DNA of 64,000 nt from Phycisphaerales bacterium (GTDB lineage Bacteria > Planctomycetota > Phycisphaerae > Phycisphaerales > UBA1924). Under the pieces are notes generated by a model. It ran no database searches and was not told the origin of the DNA. It saw only the letters and a program-made list of their open reading frames with translations. The stretch spans positions 334,122 to 398,121 of the forward strand of contig JAHDXL010000004.1 in the NCBI GenBank assembly GCA_023382935.1, written 5' to 3'. This document shows, piece by piece, positions 29,691 through 37,964 of this stretch. Position 1 is the stretch's first letter. Each line of letters starts with the position of its first letter. Made by a program: the position numbers and the translations under genes.

Positions 29691-30770
29691 ATGTCGACCA
29701 CCATCGCCATCGAGCGGCTCTCCAAGATCTACCGCACCCGCGAGGGGCTCACCCGGGCCGTGGATGGCGTTTCGCTCAACATCGAGCCGGGTGAGTTGTT
29801 CTTCCTGCTCGGGCCCTCGGGCTGCGGCAAGACCACGCTGCTGCGCATGATCGCCGGGTTTATCGACCCGACCGAGGGACGGTTGCACTTCGACTCGCTC
29901 GACGTCACCCACATGCCCGCCAACCGGCGCGACACGGGGATGGTCTTCCAGTCCTACGCCCTGTGGCCCCACATGACGGTGGCCCAGAACGTGGCCTTCG
30001 GACTGGACGTGCGCAAGGTGCCGGGCGGGGAGAAATCGCAGCGGGTACGGGCCGCCCTCGAGGCGGTGCAGATGGCCCACCTGGCCGACCGCAAGCCCAC
30101 ACAACTGTCTGGTGGGCAGCAACAGCGCGTGGCCCTGGCGCGGGCCCTGGTCGTGCGGCCGCGGGTTCTGCTGCTCGATGAGCCGCTCTCCAACCTCGAC
30201 GCCAAACTCCGCATCGAATTGCGCACCGAGATCCGCCGCATCTGCAAGGAGGCGAGCATGACCACGGTGTACGTCACGCACGATCAGAAGGAAGCCCTGT
30301 CGATGGCGGATCGGGTCGCCATCATGCGCGATGGGCAGATCAAGCAGATCGGCACCCCGGAGGAACTGTACCGCCGCCCCACCACTGCCTTCGTGGCGTC
30401 GTTCCTAGGAGAGACCAACCTCCTCCCGGCAACGGTGGAGTCTTCATCGCCAGGATGGGCGCGCCTGCGCGTGCCAGGTGGATACGTCGAAGCCAAACTC
30501 CCCCCCAGCGCTTCGCTGGAGCCGAATGCGCAAGTGACCTGCTCGATCCGGCCGGAGTCGTGGTCAATGACATCCGATGCCGGCAGTGTCACTGCAGAGT
30601 TACTCAGAACCACCTATTTAGGGGAGATATCACAACATCTCCTGCGAACTGGTGAGCAGGAGTTGCATGTGGCCGAGTTGAACCCGCGTGAGGTGGCCAG
30701 AAACCGGCCCGGGTGCCAACTCTCGCTCCGGGTCGATCCGGTGGATGTGGCGGTCCTGTCAAGCGAATGA
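29691..30770 (+). CDS. ABC transporter ATP-binding protein with TOBE domain (UgpC/PotA/FbpC type)
   Basis: A 359-residue ATPase subunit of an importer for sugars, polyamines, phosphonates or ferric iron. Walker A is GPSGCGKTT, the signature is LSGGQQQRVALARAL, Walker B is VLLLDEPLSNLD, and the switch His follows in VTHDQKEALS. The last ~110 residues form the TOBE regulatory domain. No permease or binding-protein genes are adjacent, so it is an orphan and may energise a transporter encoded elsewhere, as MsmK-type ATPases do. Substrate cannot be assigned. ATG 29691 is chosen over the upstream start at 29649 because the conserved protein begins there. Confidence 0.85.
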   Translation: MSTTIAIERLSKIYRTREGLTRAVDGVSLNIEPGELFFLLGPSGCGKTTLLRMIAGFIDPTEGRLHFDSLDVTHMPANRRDTGMVFQSYALWPHMTVAQNVAFGLDVRKVPGGEKSQRVRAALEAVQMAHLADRKPTQLSGGQQQRVALARALVVRPRVLLLDEPLSNLDAKLRIELRTEIRRICKEASMTTVYVTHDQKEALSMADRVAIMRDGQIKQIGTPEELYRRPTTAFVASFLGETNLLPATVESSSPGWARLRVPGGYVEAKLPPSASLEPNAQVTCSIRPESWSMTSDAGSVTAELLRTTYLGEISQHLLRTGEQELHVAELNPREVARNRPGCQLSLRVDPVDVAVLSSE

Positions 30771-30806
30771 GGCGGACTCTGGTGGTTCCCTGCCTGAGGC
30801 CGGCAC

Positions 30807-31580
30807 TCAAGCAGCCTTGGCCGGGAGGCGGACGATGGCGGTGGTGCCGGTGCCCAGACTGCTGTGGATGGCCACCCCCCCGCCAGCCGCTTCGACTAGG
30901 CGCTTGACCAGCGCCAGCCCCAACCCTGAGCCCCCACTGTTGGAATAACCAACCTCGAAGGCGCGGGCGAGGACGGCGTCCGGAATGCCGGGGCCGGTGT
31001 CTGAAAGGCGAATCTCCACCAACGTGTTGTTCCCCGTGGAACACTTCCCCACTTCAAATTCAATGACGCCCCCCGCCGGCGTGGCCTTGAGGGCGTTGGT
31101 GGTGAGGTTGAGCAGGACGTGTTCGAGTGCGGCGGGGGCCATGGACACGTGCTGGCCCGCAGCCACGGAGCCTCGGAGTTCCACTTCCTTCGCGCCGGCA
31201 TCTCGCTGGAGCAATCCGCTGACCGCGCTCCATGCAGCCGCCACGTCGGCCACATGATTCGGCTTCGGCTGGCGATCGTTTGCCAAGGAGAGCAGCAACT
31301 GTGCCAGTTCGGCCAGGCGCTCACACCCCAGTTTGGCGTGAGTGAGCGCCAGTGAGCACAAATCGTGGTCTTCGGGAGTGCGCAAGGCAAGCCCGGCGTA
31401 CCCGGCGACAGGGGTCAGGCGGTTTGCCACCTCGTGCGCGAGCCATTGCGTGAGGAGGCCAAGGTTGGCTCGCTGCTCCTGGGCCTCAACCTCGGCGGAG
31501 AGGGCGCGAACTTCGGCCGCCAGGCGATCGATCTCGGCCAGCAGGGTGTCCGGCGTGATGGAGGCATCTTCGTCACGCAT
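30807..31580 (-). CDS. Soluble sensor histidine kinase
   Basis: A 257-residue HisKA/HATPase protein without membrane segments. A short coiled-coil (about 15-40) leads into the dimerisation helix with phosphorylatable His49 in LAHEVANRL. The ATPase domain shows the N box (LLNLTTNALKAT), G1 (DTGPGIP) and G2 (GSGLGLAL). No response regulator is adjacent and no input domain is recognisable, so its partner is unknown. ATG 31580 has GGAGGGG upstream. A parS-like palindrome lies within the coding sequence at 31028-31043. Confidence 0.85.
   Translation of the reverse strand: MRDEDASITPDTLLAEIDRLAAEVRALSAEVEAQEQRANLGLLTQWLAHEVANRLTPVAGYAGLALRTPEDHDLCSLALTHAKLGCERLAELAQLLLSLANDRQPKPNHVADVAAAWSAVSGLLQRDAGAKEVELRGSVAAGQHVSMAPAALEHVLLNLTTNALKATPAGGVIEFEVGKCSTGNNTLVEIRLSDTGPGIPDAVLARAFEVGYSNSGGSGLGLALVKRLVEAAGGGVAIHSSLGTGTTAIVRLPAKAA
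31028..31043. promoter_or_regulatory. parS: parS-like centromere site, near-consensus
   Basis: TGTTCCCCGTGGAACA differs by one base from the perfect palindrome TGTTCCACGTGGAACA found 780 bp away. It lies inside the histidine kinase gene about 1.1 kb from parB. ParB sites often sit in coding sequence near parB. Confidence 0.7.
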
Positions 31581-31626
31581 GCGCTATCCCCTCCATCGGA
31601 GCGGAAGCATGCGTGGTTGAGCAGGA

Positions 31627-32082
31627 TCACATGGAAGAGGCGAGGCCACTGATCCATCGGGTGACATCATTGCCACCGGCGAGCAACCAGGCCTTGATGC
31701 TGGCGGGGCGGAGGTCGGCCTCGTGCAGGGCTGCCAAGTCGATCCACCCGAAAGAGATGCCGGGTTCCTTTGACGAAACGGTAGTGGGGGGCGAGGACTC
31801 GTCGCCCAACTGTTCCACGTGGAACACCAGGTTCACCTCGTGATGTAATCGGCGGCCCGACTCGAAGACCTCTTCCGTTCCGATGAGGAACGCCCCCACT
31901 CGTGATTCCAGTCCCGCTTCCTCCCGCAGTTCACGAGATAGGGCGTCGGCAGCCCGTTCGGCGAACTCGACATGGCCACCGGGCAGATAGCAGTAACCAT
32001 GCTTGAGATTGCGACAAACAAGTACCTTGGAGTGGTGCACCAGCACGCCACGGGCGATGAGTTCGATGTGCGCATGGGGCAT
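31627..32082 (-). CDS. Nudix hydrolase
   Basis: A 151-residue pyrophosphohydrolase. The complete Nudix box starts at GHVEFAERAADALSRELREE and continues AGL (consensus Gx5Ex7REUxEExGU), giving the metal-binding helix near residues 35-58. The substrate (nucleoside diphosphate derivative) is not predictable. The start ATG 32082 is inferred from the conserved N-terminus MPHAHIELIARG; no clear Shine-Dalgarno is seen. It is divergent from parB, 59 bp away, and carries a perfect parS-like palindrome in its coding sequence. Confidence 0.85.
   Translation of the reverse strand: MPHAHIELIARGVLVHHSKVLVCRNLKHGYCYLPGGHVEFAERAADALSRELREEAGLESRVGAFLIGTEEVFESGRRLHHEVNLVFHVEQLGDESSPPTTVSSKEPGISFGWIDLAALHEADLRPASIKAWLLAGGNDVTRWISGLASSM
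31811..31826. promoter_or_regulatory. parS: parS centromere site, perfect palindrome
   Basis: TGTTCCACGTGGAACA is a perfect 16-bp palindrome and matches the known bacterial parS form (TGTTYCACGTGRAACA). It lies inside the Nudix gene about 320 bp from the parB start and should nucleate ParB loading. Confidence 0.85.
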
Positions 32083-32141
32083 GATGTGCGGAGGCCAAAC
32101 TGGGCTGATAGGCTTTGACTGGGCCCGAGGAGTATACCGAG

Positions 32142-33101
32142 ATGTCGAACGAGGGAAAGAAGCAGCGCCGACTGGGACGGGGCCTAAGCGCCCTGATGCA
32201 ATCGAGCGTGCCAGTTGAGGTTCCACCGGAGTCAGCAGGACATTATCGGACCTTAAATTCGACTGCTCCAGAGCAGGCTGCTCCACCGCCCACGACCGTT
32301 TCACAACAGGTGGTCGTGATGGTTCGCCTAGATTCGATCTGCCCGAGTCCTTTTCAGCCTCGCACGTCGTTCGACCAGGCGGAGTTGTCTGGGCTGGCCG
32401 AGTCGATTCGCCGGGCGGGCGTGCTTCAGCCGGTACTGGCGCGTCGTGGCGCAGAGCAAGGTACTTACGAGTTGGTGGCAGGGGAGCGGCGTTGGCGTGC
32501 AGCCGAGATGGCCGGGCTGGAGCGCATTCCGGCACTGGTGCTGACGTTGAGCGACGAAGAGGCGGCCGAGTGGGCGCTGGTGGAGAACCTGCAACGCTCG
32601 GATCTGAACCCGATGGAGCGTGCGAGGGCGCTCAGGATGCTGAGCGAGCGCTTCGGCATGACGCATGGCCAGATTGCCGATCGTGTCGGACTGGAGCGAT
32701 CGAGCGTGGCCAACCTGGTTCGGCTGACCGAACTGGAAGAGGAGGTGCAGGAGTTGATATCGAAAGGTCGCCTCGGGGCCGGGCACGGCAAGGCATTGCT
32801 GGCGATCGAGGCGGGGGAGCGGCGTGTGCGGCTGGCGCTGCGTGCGGCCGAGGAAGAGTGGCCGGTGCGACGTTTGGAAGCGAGCGCGCGGAATGATGGG
32901 ACTTCGCCCGCGAGGAAGCCGCGAACGGCGCCCGCGGCCTTGGCGGATCTGGAACGACGGCTGGGTGAACATCTGGGTACGCGCGTGCGGATCACGACGG
33001 TGCGTGATGGAACGCGCGGGCGCATCGCGATTGAGTTTTACAGCCTCGATCACTTCGATGGACTGATGTCGAAAATGCGGTTTGACGGAGCGGGGTACTG
33101 A
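32142..33101 (+). CDS. parB: Chromosome-partitioning protein ParB
   Basis: A 319-residue CTP-dependent DNA clamp that loads at parS and spreads. LGRGLSALM at the N-terminus matches the ParA-interacting segment; the N-terminal CTPase domain carries PFQPRTSFD and GERRWRAAEMAG with ENLQRSDLNPMERA, the helix-turn-helix lies near residues 170-195, and the C-terminal dimerisation domain near 265-319. ATG 32142 with GAGGAG upstream is chosen. Two parS-like sites flank it on the left. parA is not in the window, which is unusual because parAB are commonly adjacent. Confidence 0.93.
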   Translation: MSNEGKKQRRLGRGLSALMQSSVPVEVPPESAGHYRTLNSTAPEQAAPPPTTVSQQVVVMVRLDSICPSPFQPRTSFDQAELSGLAESIRRAGVLQPVLARRGAEQGTYELVAGERRWRAAEMAGLERIPALVLTLSDEEAAEWALVENLQRSDLNPMERARALRMLSERFGMTHGQIADRVGLERSSVANLVRLTELEEEVQELISKGRLGAGHGKALLAIEAGERRVRLALRAAEEEWPVRRLEASARNDGTSPARKPRTAPAALADLERRLGEHLGTRVRITTVRDGTRGRIAIEFYSLDHFDGLMSKMRFDGAGY

Positions 33102-33264
33102 GGGCCAATACATCTCAAACAGTTTGCGAACACCATATAGTTATGCACGGTGCGCGGTATCTGTGGAAGTCACGTCGCGCCGTGGTGTGTGGTTGTGGCT
33201 AACATGAAATGTGTCGACTGGTGGGACAACAAATTCACAAATTGCATAAGAGGAGGATGCTCCC

Positions 33265-33723
33265 TTGGCCAAGAAGAGACGCGGACGTCGCCCGGCCCTT
33301 GCGAACTACCCGATCGCGGAGTTACAGCGGGAGATGGAACGTCGCGCATCGCAGGTGGGCGACATGGTGCGCGAGCGCGATGCGCTGTTGGCGCGTGTGT
33401 CTGAACTGGAGGCGGAGATCTCGGCGTTCGACGGGGTTCTGGCGGTGCGTGCCGGAACCGTGCGTCGCCCGGGTCGTCCTCGCAAGGCGGCGCCCACGCG
33501 GGGCTCCACCGGGCGCAAGCGTCCGAAGAACGACATGAGTCTGGCCGAGGCGCTGGTCAAGTTGCTCAAGAACCGGACGATGGGGGTGACGGAGATCACG
33601 TCGGCGGTGCAGAAGGCTGGATACAAGACGAACGCTGAGAACTTCAGGACCATCGTGAACCAGACGCTCATCAAGGACGCGCGGTTCAAGAAGATCTCAC
33701 GCGGGCAGTACACGGCAGCCTGA
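33265..33723 (+). CDS. HTH DNA-binding protein with AT-hook-like N-terminus
   Basis: A 152-residue basic protein. The N-terminus KKRRGRRPAL and a central RRPGRPRKAAP are AT-hook-like GRP cores; a coiled-coil helix (about 20-55) lies between them. The C-terminal ~65 residues form a winged-helix of the HARE-HTH-like kind (MGVTEITSAVQKAGY, FKKISRGQYTA). TTG 33265 is preceded by a perfect AGGAGG at eight bases, which fixes the start despite the rare codon. It is probably a nucleoid-associated or regulatory protein, following parB after a 163-bp gap. Target unknown. Confidence 0.72.
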   Translation: MAKKRRGRRPALANYPIAELQREMERRASQVGDMVRERDALLARVSELEAEISAFDGVLAVRAGTVRRPGRPRKAAPTRGSTGRKRPKNDMSLAEALVKLLKNRTMGVTEITSAVQKAGYKTNAENFRTIVNQTLIKDARFKKISRGQYTAA

Positions 33724-33873
33724 CCTTCTCAGGGGGGGAGGTTCCCCGGTCTCAACAGGCAGAAAGTGCGCAACGGGTCGAAACGGGGTTTCGGCCCGTT
33801 GTTCTTTTGCGTTTTCGGGAAAGTGGAACGGATTTGCTGCCGATGCTGACATGGACCACACCGGGAGTGACGC

Positions 33874-34755
33874 ATGGGAGCGACTGCGGAACAGAGAGAA
33901 CAGGTGGTGTCGGCGGCGATCCGGGAGATCAGCCACATCGCGACGTTGCCCGAGATTACGCTGAAAATCATCGACCTGGTCGAAGATCCCAAATCGACGG
34001 CGCAGGATCTCAACGAGGTCATTTCCAATGACCCCGCGTTGTGCAGCCGGATCCTCAAGGTGGTCAACTCGAGTTTCTACGGCCTGCCGGGGCAGATCGC
34101 CTCGATCAACCGGGCGATCGTGATGCTGGGGCTCAATGCGGTGAAGAACATCGCGATTGCCGCTAGTCTGGCCAAGTTGTTCCGCGGGGGCGAACTGACC
34201 GCCAACTTCTCGGCGCGGCACCTCTGGACGCACTCGAATCTGACGGCCGCGTGCTCGAAGATGATTGCTGACACGCTCAAACTGGGGTTGGCCGACGAGG
34301 CGTATCTGGGCGGGCTGATTCACGACCTGGGCATCATGGTCGAGATGCAGTTTGACCGTTCGTCCCTGATCGAGGTGGTGCAGTCGCTGGGGACGCGGGA
34401 GGATGGCTCGCCGGTCGGTTCGATGTTGGAGGCCGAGGAAAACGTGTACGGCGCCGATCATCAGGACTTCGGACTGGCCCTGTGCAAGAAGTGGAAGTTT
34501 CCGGAGACATTCCAGCGTGTGACCGGGTACCACCATCGTCCGCTGGAACTGGCGGCCGAGAATCGGACCATCACGACGGTGGTGTACGTGGCCGACCACA
34601 TCGCCGGCGGCATGAAAGGCGGATTCCGGCTTGACCACCTCTCGCTGGACATCGATTCCAGGGTGCTGGATGCGCTGAAGTTGACGGCGGCGCAGGTGGC
34701 CGACCTGACGACGCGCCTGACGGAAGTCGCGGCGACGCTGGACACGAGCCTGTAA
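33874..34755 (+). CDS. HDOD domain signalling protein
   Basis: A 293-residue single-domain HDOD protein. Residues ~20-220 match the family: ISHIATLPEITLKIIDLVED at the start, SNDPALCSRILKVVNSSFYG, and IHDLGIMVEMQF in the core. HDOD proteins act in signalling in chemotaxis, motility and virulence control, usually without catalytic metal residues. ATG 33874 has GGGAG upstream. It is not fused to a response regulator or GGDEF domain, so its partner is unknown. It precedes the ClC channel gene by 130 bp. Confidence 0.88.
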   Translation: MGATAEQREQVVSAAIREISHIATLPEITLKIIDLVEDPKSTAQDLNEVISNDPALCSRILKVVNSSFYGLPGQIASINRAIVMLGLNAVKNIAIAASLAKLFRGGELTANFSARHLWTHSNLTAACSKMIADTLKLGLADEAYLGGLIHDLGIMVEMQFDRSSLIEVVQSLGTREDGSPVGSMLEAEENVYGADHQDFGLALCKKWKFPETFQRVTGYHHRPLELAAENRTITTVVYVADHIAGGMKGGFRLDHLSLDIDSRVLDALKLTAAQVADLTTRLTEVAATLDTSL

Positions 34756-34871
34756 GAGAATGCTCTCTCTTTCTCCCTCCGGGCGGCTGCATCGCAGGTG
34801 CAGCCGTCCATGTTTTTGTATCGCCGCAGACAGGAGGCGGTCGGATGCAGGACGGTGGGGGGGCCAGGCGA

Positions 34872-34877
34872 TACGCT
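34872..34877 (+). promoter_or_regulatory. Candidate -10 element (TACGCT), leaderless type
   Basis: TACGCT lies eight bases before ATG 34886 of the ClC gene. There is no ribosome binding site in the gap. Confidence 0.45.
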
Positions 34878-34885
34878 GTGGTCTC

Positions 34886-36715
34886 ATGGCGTTGCAGGCT
34901 CGCACCAAGCCCTCGATGCACCTGACCCTGGTGCAGGACTGGTTCCCGATCATGATCGGGGCGATGGTGGGCGCGGGCACCGGAATGGCTGCGGTCGGGT
35001 TTAACGAGACGCTGCTGCTCGTGGAGCGTTGGTCTCACCAGTTGCATCTGGGCAGGGTGGCTGGTCCCGGTCTGGCGTGGGTGGTCATCACGCCGGTGGT
35101 GGGCATGTTTCTGACCGGGCTGCTGGTGCATCTCATTGCGTCGGACGCGAAGGGTCACGGCGTTCCGCAGGTGATGGAGAGTCTGATCAAGGCCGGCGGG
35201 GTGATGAAGTTGCGCACGGGGATTGTCAAGGCCCTGGCGTCGATTCTGACGGTCGGCAGCGGGGGCTCGGGCGGAACCGAGGGCCCGATCGTGCAGATCG
35301 GGGCGGTGGCTGGCTCGTTCGTCGGGCAGAAGATGCGCGTCGATCGGCAACTGCTGATGACCCTGGTGGGGTGCGGATCGGCGGCGGGGATCAGTTCGAT
35401 TTTCAATGCTCCGATTGCAGGCGTGTTCTTCGTGCTCGAGATTCTGCTGCGCGACTTTTCGATCAGGACATTTGCGCCCATCGTGGTTAGTTCGGTGTTT
35501 TCGGCGGTGACGACACAGGCGCTGCTGGGGAAGAACCTGGCGATTTTCACGGTCGACGCATCGCTGCATGACGCGCAGTTCACGCTGATCGAACTGCCGA
35601 GTTTCCTGCTGCTTGGGGCGGTGAGCGGGCTGGTGGCGGTGGGGTTCAACAAGTTCCTGCACTTCATGGAGGATGCGTTTGATCGAGTCCGCGTGCGTGC
35701 GATCTACAAGCCGGTGATCGGGGCGGTGGTGCTGGGCGGGCTGGGTGTTGCGACGGTGTATCTGGCGCGGGCGGGCGGGGCGCAGGGGGACGCGGCGCAT
35801 GTTCCTGCGGTGTATGGAAATGGGTATTCGGTCATTCGCACGCTGCTCGAGCCTTCGACGTATGCCGGCCTGACCAAGGGTTCGCTGCCGATCGTCACGC
35901 TCTTTCTGCTTGCGCTGCTGGTGTTGAAGGTGGTCGCGACCAGTTTCACGCTGGCATCGGGCGGGTCGGGCGGCGTGTTTGCACCCAGTCTGATGCTGGG
36001 CGCGGTGGGTGGGGCGATCTTCGGGCATGTGCTTGAGTTGCTGCACCTCACGCCCGGCGGATCGACTCCGGCGACGTATGCATTGGTCGGCATGGCGGCG
36101 GTGCTGGCTGGCTCGATGCACGCGCCGCTGACGGCGATGCTGCTCCTGTTTGAGTTGACGCGGAACTTCTACGTGATTCTGCCGATCATGCTGGCGGCAA
36201 TTCTCGCGACGGCCGTCAGCCAGTTGCTCGATCGCGATTCGATTTACACGGCCAAGTTGCGTCGAGCAGGCGTGCTGCTGGGCGGTTCGCGCGATCTGAC
36301 GCTGCTGCGGAAGATCGCGGTTTCAAGCGTGGTGCGCACGCCGCTGCCCCCCGAGCCGATCTATGCGTCGGACCCGTTGAGCAAACTCATCACGCTGCAC
36401 GCCAACTACAACGTGCCTGACTTCCCGGTGGTCGACCAGGGCGGGCAGTACATGGGCATGGTGACCGGCGCCGACATGCGAACGGCGCTGATCGACCGCG
36501 AGGCGGTGCCGTTGCTGCTGGTTGCCGAGTTGCTGCGACCAGAACTGCCGACGATCGCGGTCGACGAGAGCCTCGACTCGGTGATGGAGAAGTTTGCGCT
36601 GCACGAGGTGGCGAGTTTGTGCCTGATTGATCCGGCCTCGCCGGGCCGGCCACTGGCTCTGATCTCGCGCACCAAGGTGATGAAGCGCTATCGTGAGGCG
36701 CTGGAGCAGGACTGA
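34886..36715 (+). CDS. ClC-family chloride channel/antiporter with CBS pair
   Basis: A 609-residue anion channel or Cl-/H+ antiporter. The selectivity-filter segments are visible as KGHGVPQVME, GSGGSGGTEGP (gating Glu present) and SGGSGGVFAPSLMLG. About eleven membrane helices are followed by two CBS domains (about 470-600) for nucleotide regulation. The proton-pathway Glu could not be placed with confidence, so channel versus antiporter is open. ATG 34886 is chosen on the leaderless-type spacing; ATG at 34917 is an alternative. Its stop overlaps the start of the next gene (TGATG). Confidence 0.9.
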   Translation: MALQARTKPSMHLTLVQDWFPIMIGAMVGAGTGMAAVGFNETLLLVERWSHQLHLGRVAGPGLAWVVITPVVGMFLTGLLVHLIASDAKGHGVPQVMESLIKAGGVMKLRTGIVKALASILTVGSGGSGGTEGPIVQIGAVAGSFVGQKMRVDRQLLMTLVGCGSAAGISSIFNAPIAGVFFVLEILLRDFSIRTFAPIVVSSVFSAVTTQALLGKNLAIFTVDASLHDAQFTLIELPSFLLLGAVSGLVAVGFNKFLHFMEDAFDRVRVRAIYKPVIGAVVLGGLGVATVYLARAGGAQGDAAHVPAVYGNGYSVIRTLLEPSTYAGLTKGSLPIVTLFLLALLVLKVVATSFTLASGGSGGVFAPSLMLGAVGGAIFGHVLELLHLTPGGSTPATYALVGMAAVLAGSMHAPLTAMLLLFELTRNFYVILPIMLAAILATAVSQLLDRDSIYTAKLRRAGVLLGGSRDLTLLRKIAVSSVVRTPLPPEPIYASDPLSKLITLHANYNVPDFPVVDQGGQYMGMVTGADMRTALIDREAVPLLLVAELLRPELPTIAVDESLDSVMEKFALHEVASLCLIDPASPGRPLALISRTKVMKRYREALEQD

Positions 36716-37119
36716 TGCGGGGCTGGTTGATCGGGTTGCTGGTGGTAGCGGGGATCATCATCGAGTTCGGGGTGGTGATGCTTGTATTGCGCGCGGTGTT
36801 GCGATCAAGCCTGGGAAAACTGGCCGAGCGATTCCCCGTCGAGGAGCCTGCTTCGGGCGCGGTGCGGCGTGACTTTCAGTCGTTCCGCATCGGTGCCATC
36901 AGCGCGGGATACTCGATGCACGTGGTGGTGGACGAACGTTGCCTGCACCTGATTCCGGCGGCGATTCTGCGCTGGTGCGGGGCGCGGGCGTGCAGCGTGC
37001 CGTGGTCAGAGGTGCAGGTGCTGCGCCGGTTCGGATCCTATCGGAAGGCGAAAGTCGGCGGATTGGACCTGTACGGGCCCGGCTGGTGCCTGGATCTGGC
37101 GGCTCCGGGGCAGCCATGA
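36715..37119 (+). CDS. Small membrane-anchored protein of unknown function
   Basis: A 134-residue protein with one N-terminal membrane helix (about 3-27) and a cytoplasmic domain containing VPWSEVQVLRRFG, reminiscent of PH-like or DUF304-type beta folds. No family can be named. Its ATG overlaps the ClC stop by one base, so the two are translationally coupled and may act together. Confidence 0.6.
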   Translation: MRGWLIGLLVVAGIIIEFGVVMLVLRAVLRSSLGKLAERFPVEEPASGAVRRDFQSFRIGAISAGYSMHVVVDERCLHLIPAAILRWCGARACSVPWSEVQVLRRFGSYRKAKVGGLDLYGPGWCLDLAAPGQP

Positions 37120-37125
37120 CACCCA

Positions 37126-37131
37126 TATGAT
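37126..37131 (+). promoter_or_regulatory. Candidate -10 element (TATGAT), leaderless type
   Basis: TATGAT lies six bases before ATG 37138. It is the best -10 match in the leaderless set and supports that start over the internal ATG 37177. Confidence 0.5.
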
Positions 37132-37137
37132 TTTGTG

Positions 37138-37773
37138 ATGTTGTCAGGTCTTGTGCCGACGAAGCGGAACCAGGTCATGCTCAGGTGTGTGGCCATGGCG
37201 GCGTTGCTGGTGCTCGGGGGCTGCGCCAGCGCGTGGGAGCGGAGTTATGAGTCCCGCGTCGGAGTTCCCCGTCAGGCCTTGCCGGCCCGGGCCGAAGTGA
37301 CGGTGCGCGAGGCGCCCTGGTCGCGCGTGGAAGAGGCCTTGCGCGAACTTTCGGCCATGTGGGAGCAGAGTGACGTGCCCTACGAGGAGTGGCCGACCGA
37401 GAAGAAGCGAGAGGCCGACGCGCGGCTGCTGCGGGCATTGCAAGTCACCGATTCGGTGGACGAAGTGCAGATCGTCGGTCGGAGTTCGTTCAAGACGGTG
37501 GAGCGTGTGCGGCCGCACGCGGGCGCGTTGGAGAAGTTCGCCCGCTCGATCGGGGCGGACACGGCAATCTGGGCGAGCCGGTATGTGGGCAAGAGCGAGC
37601 GCGTCGAGAGCCAACCGGTGTATTCATCGGGCTACCGGCACGTGCAGTACTACGACACTCGGTCGAAGAAGTACCGCACGCGACTGGAGTACAACGACTG
37701 GACCACATACGTGCCCGTGGTGGTCGAGGCCGACGAAACCGCGTGGGTGGTCTACTACCTGCGCCATCAGTGA
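37138..37773 (+). CDS. Lipoprotein of unknown function
   Basis: A 211-residue exported protein with a signal peptide ending at lipobox LVLGGC. The mature part contains a helical region and an alternating Tyr/Lys/Arg stretch (SKKYRTRLEYNDWTTYVPVV). No domain is recognised. ATG 37138 gives a positively charged n-region and matches the TATGAT spacing; ATG 37177 would give a very short signal. It stands alone between the ClC pair and the phosphatase gene. Confidence 0.65.
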   Translation: MLSGLVPTKRNQVMLRCVAMAALLVLGGCASAWERSYESRVGVPRQALPARAEVTVREAPWSRVEEALRELSAMWEQSDVPYEEWPTEKKREADARLLRALQVTDSVDEVQIVGRSSFKTVERVRPHAGALEKFARSIGADTAIWASRYVGKSERVESQPVYSSGYRHVQYYDTRSKKYRTRLEYNDWTTYVPVVVEADETAWVVYYLRHQ

Positions 37774-37890
37774 GCAGACTAGGAGGGTTGAAGGCACCGG
37801 GGAGGGATGATCACCCGCGGTGATGTGGTTCGCATTCAGGCGGAAAAGAGCATCGGGAGCGGGCGCCGAACGAAGAAATCCCCCGTTTTC

Positions 37891-37922
37891 ACGGTAGGGC
37901 CACGGCATAGCCGACCTACCGT
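37891..37922. other. Inverted repeat in the leader of the phosphatase gene
   Basis: ACGGTAGG and CCTACCGT form eight-base perfect arms separated by 16 bases, about 40 bases before ATG 37965. It could be an operator or a leader hairpin. Confidence 0.35.
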
Positions 37923-37964
37923 TGGGCGCCGCGCGGAGAGCCCGGGCGGTTGCAGGAGACGGCA

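Noticed and set aside
32133-32138. TATACC before parB
   Set aside because: Only three bases from ATG 32142, so as a -10 it would start transcription inside the gene; GAGGAG suggests a normal leader with a promoter further upstream.
34571-36121. 516-codon minus-strand frame
   Set aside because: Antisense to the HDOD and ClC genes; low-complexity His/Arg/Gln composition.
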